Below are positions 4,996 to 5,199 of a stretch of 5,199 bases of DNA, piece by piece. Within the stretch, counting starts at the first letter, position 1; each line of letters starts with the position of its first letter. Made by a program: the position numbers and the translations under genes. The notes below the pieces were generated by a model. The model did no database searches, was not told where the DNA came from, and saw nothing but the letters and a program-made list of their open reading frames with translations. The stretch is taken from the NCBI GenBank assembly GCA_964528155.1, contig CAZGRL010000215.1:1-5199 (forward strand), written 5' to 3'. The DNA is from G001797105 sp964528155 (GTDB lineage Bacteria; Chloroflexota; Anaerolineae; Anaerolineales; E44-bin32).

Positions 4996-5199
4996 ATGAG
5001 GAACGACACCGCGCCCGCGGATCTCAAGTTGCGACTGCCCGCCGACGCTTCGGCCCCGCGCCGGGCTCGCTCGGCGCTGGCCGCCATCGAGCCCTTCGTT
5101 CCCGAAACACTGGTCGAGGACCTCCGTCTCCTGGTTACCGAGGTGGTGACCAACAGCGTGCGCCACGCTGGAATGGGCGCGGAAGACGAGATTGCACTC
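4996..5199 (+). CDS. Anti-sigma-factor-type HATPase domain protein (partial)
   Basis: Only the first 68 residues are present, and the gene runs off the window. The sequence begins MRNDTAPADLKLRLPADA, then APRRARSALA, then DLRLLVTEVVTNSVRHAG (42-59). The last block is the N-box of GHKL ATPases of the RsbW/SpoIIAB-like anti-sigma family (HATPase_c_2), with Asn53 as the expected Mg-coordinating residue. Such proteins bind ATP and either hold a sigma factor or phosphorylate an anti-anti-sigma partner; many in GC-rich Gram-positives are single-domain orphans. ATG 4996 is chosen because the protein then starts just ahead of the conserved L-x-L-P segment. GGAG at 4978-4981 is 14 nt away, so the ribosome site is weak, and an in-frame TTG at 4957 is an alternative. 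It is divergent from the thiamine operon and probably unrelated to it. The partner cannot be named from this fragment. Confidence 0.8.
   Translation, partial: MRNDTAPADLKLRLPADASAPRRARSALAAIEPFVPETLVEDLRLLVTEVVTNSVRHAGMGAEDEIAL

Noticed and set aside
4669..5166. 165-codon minus-strand frame across the spacer and HATPase gene
   Set aside because: It is antisense to the HATPase N-box and passes through G/C runs, with no recognisable domain.
1..5199. CRISPR array, tRNA or rRNA
   Set aside because: No regularly spaced repeats and no tRNA or rRNA signatures were seen on either strand.

Overview
The window is a GC-rich bacterial segment dominated by one leftward (minus-strand) thiamine salvage operon. 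Its layout is: sigma70-type promoter, TPP riboswitch, thiamine pyrophosphokinase (thiN), then ykoE, ykoD and ykoC, which encode the substrate-binding S component, the double ATPase and the transmembrane T component of an ECF-type vitamin importer. A DUF402 gene follows on the same strand, separated from ykoC by a perfect 26-bp inverted repeat. To the right of the riboswitch lies a roughly 390-bp non-coding, repeat-like region. It is followed by the start of a rightward gene for an anti-sigma-type HATPase domain protein, cut off by the window end.

Region by region: 58-537 (-) DUF402 protein; 572-626 perfect hairpin; 638-1450 (-) ykoC; 1467-2987 (-) ykoD; 3012-3761 (-) ykoE; 3758-4414 (-) thiN from a TTG start; about 4418-4561 (-) TPP riboswitch with its expression platform; 4577-4605 (-) promoter; 4606-4995 intergenic with a G-run/C-run hairpin and short repeats; 4996 to window end (+) partial HATPase gene.

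The thiamine genes form a coherent unit. YkoEDC imports thiamine or its pyrimidine moiety. ThiN pyrophosphorylates thiamine to TPP. TPP binds the riboswitch in the leader and shuts the operon down. The expression platform is readable: one strand (4437-4446) can pair either with the aptamer's conserved 3' segment or with the segment that carries the thiN Shine-Dalgarno sequence and precedes a short U run. TPP could therefore block translation, transcription or both. No ykoF, HMP-kinase or thiazole biosynthesis gene is visible, so thiamine itself is the likelier cargo in this organism.

Organism: the high GC, TTG starts, a fused double-ATPase YkoD and a nearby anti-sigma-type HATPase suggest a GC-rich Gram-positive or a Chloroflexota-like bacterium. 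This is an inference from gene types and I am not sure of the phylum. Nothing looks like a wholly new system. The parts most worth a second look are the dual-mode riboswitch platform, the N-terminal membrane extension of YkoE, the DUF402 gene beside the thiamine genes, and two strong unexplained palindromic structures.
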